Shown here piece by piece: positions 61,471-64,000 of a stretch of 64,000 bases of DNA (positions are counted from its first letter, which is position 1; each line of letters starts with the position of its first letter). Location of the stretch: positions 2,492,501 through 2,556,500 of the forward strand of contig JAPWGK010000001.1 in assembly GCA_029641185.1 (NCBI GenBank), read 5' to 3'. Source of the DNA: Pseudofabraea citricarpa. Taxonomy: Eukaryota > Ascomycota > Leotiomycetes > Helotiales > Dermateaceae. The notes beneath the pieces are model-generated. The model saw nothing but the letters and a program-made list of their open reading frames with translations, did not search any database and was not told the DNA's origin. The translations under genes and the position numbers were made by a program.

Positions 61471-63102
61471 ATGGCTGAATTCTTTGGCTCAAAAACTCCA
61501 TTTGCAGAACCGCTCTGGTATTCCCGTCCAGGAAACCCAAACTATACTGATTCTCACCGGCGACTGCGGAGAGAGATCCGCCAGTATGTTGACACTGAAA
61601 TAGAGCCATTTTGTTCGGAGTGGGAGGTCAATGGATCCGTTCCCTCAAAGGTAAGAAGACCATTCTTCTTCATTCAACGAGCTTTTATTAGACTATAATT
61701 CATAATGGAATAATTGAATTATTCATTTTTAACAAAAGAGAACAGGTTTTAAAGCGCCATTCAGACCTAGGCTATACAGCCATTCTTCTAGATCCTTTAA
61801 CTGTAACTAAATACCTTGGTGACATTAAATTACCGGGTGATGTCTCTCCACAGGAGTGGGACAGCTTTCACGACCTTATCGCCATTGATGAGATGGCGCG
61901 ATGTGGATCTCTGGGAGTTCTGTGGGCTCTTGGGTGCGGTAATGCGATCGGCTGCCCCCCTGTGATCAACTTTGGTACAGAGGAACAAAAGTTAAGATGG
62001 CTGCCATCTGTCATCCGAGGAGAAGCTCGTTTTTGTTTAGGTGTTACTGAGCCGCAAGGTAAGATAGTTATTCTTCACCATGACAACTCTCCTACAGGCT
62101 ACAGGCTTAGAATCAATAGGCTAACAATATGACCTCAAAAATTAAGCTGGATCGGATGTTGCTGGTATCCTAACGAAGGCCGAAAAAAAGGGTGACATAT
62201 TCGTGGTGAATGGAACAAAGCAATGGGTAACCAATGGCATGTCTGCCGACTTTTGTACTGCGGTGATCCGCACTGGGACTGAGGGGAAAGCCGGAATTTC
62301 GGTTTTGGTCATTCCTCTGGGGTCAAAGGGAGTTTCTCGAACTGAGATTCATAGCTCTGGTGTTGCTTCAAGTGGTATGTTCATCCAACGAGCGATAACT
62401 GATCATAATTATACTTTGTCTTTGACTAATTTATGGCTATCAAGGATGCGCCCAACTCGACTTCAAAGATGTGGAGGTGCCTATCACGAATCTTATCGGA
62501 AACGTGGATGAAGGGTTTAAGCTTGTCATGTCCAGTAAGTTCTATTGGCTTATCTTTACTCCATTTTAAACGGAGAGATTTAACAAGACATTTATACAGG
62601 TTTTAACCACGAGCGGCTTTGGATCGCGGGAAATTGTCTACGTTTAGCTCGTGTATGTCTCGAAGACGCATATCAATATGCCGTAGTGCGCCAGACTTTT
62701 GGAAAACCTCTCATTGCGCGGCAGACAATCCGGCTCAAGTTCGCTAACATGGGGATGCAAATAATGAGCACGTACGCTTTGCTCGAATCCCTTATACAGG
62801 TTAGAGACAGCGCGACCAAGGGATCGGCAGCTGATAGTAACGAGGCAAGCGACAGCATTGGTGGCTTGTGTGCATTAACCAAAGTCAGTGCTGCAAAGGC
62901 AGCTGAATTAGCTGTGAGAGAATGTCAGCAAATAATGGGTGCTCTGGGATACACACGTACTGGCGCTGGAGCCCGAATTGAACGAATCAGCCGAGATTTA
63001 CGAGTGCTTGTCATCGGCGGAGGCAGCGAAGAGATATTGAGTGAAATGTCTTTGATTCAAGAAACAAAAGATTTAGAAAGGTTAAAACCATCAGCATCTT
63101 GA
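61471..63102 (+). CDS. Acyl-CoA dehydrogenase family protein
   Basis: Five exons: 61471-61650, 61746-62058, 62147-62374, 62445-62534 and 62600-63102, giving 437 residues from MAEFFGSKTPFAEPL. The ACAD signature FCLGVTEPQ-AGSDVAG is completed only across the second intron. KQWVTNGMSADF (FAD/substrate site), NLIGNVDEGFKLVM, FNHERLWIAG and the C-terminal GGGSEEILSEMSLI also fit the family. The last exon ends in polar residues without PTS1. ACADs remove hydrogen from acyl-CoA alpha-beta carbons using FAD. An upstream ATG in the same frame is possible but would add a non-conserved ~68 residues. Confidence 0.9.
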
Positions 63103-63750
63103 CAATACGAGTAACCCACACTTTCTAAAATATCATAACATAACCCAGCATCCTGTTGTTTCTGATATTTGAGTCATATGGGCGAGAAATATGATACCCT
63201 GGTACGATCTTCTCTCAAGGAAGTAAAAATTCCTTTGAAAGAAGACTTTTACACGACCTAAGGTTGACTTCCCGTTTCAATTCAAAGACATGAATTCTCA
63301 CCCTAGCTCACTAACAGGATTGTAGAGGGTACAAATTGCCACCTATATACTATTATTAAGCTGTCTAGACTTCTAGACTTTTCAAACGGGACAATGATCT
63401 CACTACCGATCAGGGTTTGATTCAAACTGCTACGACTAGGATTAATACAAGAGCAATAATAAATTTCACACTTATGTTTTGGTCAGAAATGAGCAATTAC
63501 CTTTGCTTTTTATCAACATCTGTTTCCGTTAAAGTGAGAAAGTTTTCTAAAAGAGGACAAATATAAAGTCATAATCCCTAAATGTATCTTTATATTTCTG
63601 CAAAATACTGCCTAGATAGGTAACGAAATTGATTCTCAACAAGTTCTCTAATTCTGCTAGTCTATTATTTCATTACTGCAGAATAAATTTACATGTATGG
63701 CTTGTTAAAAACCAGGTTTGAATCACTTCCATACCGTAGGTAGGTTTTGA
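63103..63750. other. Intergenic, AT-rich
   Basis: No gene supported. Convergent 3' flanks of the acyl-CoA dehydrogenase gene and the right-edge gene. Confidence 0.4.
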
Positions 63751-64000
63751 TCAATCAGAAGTACTCGAGCTGGAAGAAGAAGAAGAAGAAGAAGAAGAAC
63801 ATCCAAAATCGACTTGAGCGACGAGCTCTGTGACTGCCTCCATATCACCTTTCTCAAACAAGGTTCTGAATTCTGTATCCCTCGCCATCAAAAACAATAC
63901 CAACAGGTCTTTTATCATGACCATCTCTTTAAGCTCTGCCACAGCTTTTGATTTCTCTTTCTTGAGTTCCTCACGCTCTTCCGAGTTGCTGAGATATATC
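63751..64000 (-). CDS. Partial: C-terminal end of a coiled-coil protein with poly-Ser tail
   Basis: The frame is open to the right edge, so the gene runs off the window and its start is not seen. Visible residues are charged and helical (SEEREELKKEKSKAVAELKE), then MIKDLLVLFLMARDTEFRTL and FEKGDMEAVTELVAQ, suggesting a coiled coil. It ends in a run of 12 Ser encoded by a GAA/TTC repeat. The family is not recognised. Confidence 0.55.
   Translation of the reverse strand, partial: IYLSNSEEREELKKEKSKAVAELKEMVMIKDLLVLFLMARDTEFRTLFEKGDMEAVTELVAQVDFGCSSSSSSSSSSSSTSD

Overview
The window is nuclear DNA from a filamentous ascomycete (Pezizomycotina). Most genes carry one to five short introns (about 45-110 bp) with GT-AG ends. 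The gene content is fungal: an AA9 copper monooxygenase, an eisosome protein, an RCR-type Congo-red-resistance protein, a fibroin-3-like protein, a DUF3425 bZIP protein, a HeLo-domain protein and a secreted tyrosinase. A leotiomycete-like source is a guess. Exon structures below were built by hand from splice signals and reading-frame continuity. Most multi-exon models sum to whole codons, which supports them.

Left part (1-33.6 kb): a TauD-type 2-oxoglutarate dioxygenase; a GH13 maltase; an aldo/keto reductase of the K+-channel-beta type; a ~90-bp tandem repeat array; a six-span membrane protein; an AA9 LPMO; an eisosome Pil1/Lsp1 protein; a small secreted protein; a small His/Arg-rich protein; a fibroin-3-like membrane protein; an RCR-like membrane protein; Arl8; and the second-largest subunit of RNA polymerase I (RPA135). 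These genes are separated by 1.5-3 kb intergenic stretches rich in simple repeats.

Middle part (33.6-45.6 kb): a secreted tyrosinase, a short bZIP/DUF3425 protein whose gene only appears after splicing, a secreted amidase, and a cysteine-rich secreted protein. Secreted products are common here (LPMO, tyrosinase, amidase, two small proteins), as in a plant-associated or saprotrophic fungus.

Right part (45.8-64 kb): this stretch looks accessory. A protein kinase gene is followed on the same strand by an ankyrin/membrane-protein gene. Divergent to them, across a 530-bp shared promoter, is a HeLo domain fused to a pseudokinase. HeLo is the pore-forming cell-death domain of HET-S, and HeLo plus pseudokinase resembles animal MLKL. 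A kinase next to it recalls RIPK-MLKL necroptosis pairs, and this is the main candidate for an undescribed system. Next come an Egt2-like PLP lyase and the mitochondrial assembly factor Cbp3. Then a crotonase, a P450 and an acyl-CoA dehydrogenase form a possible small metabolic cluster. The right edge holds the C-terminal end of a coiled-coil protein.
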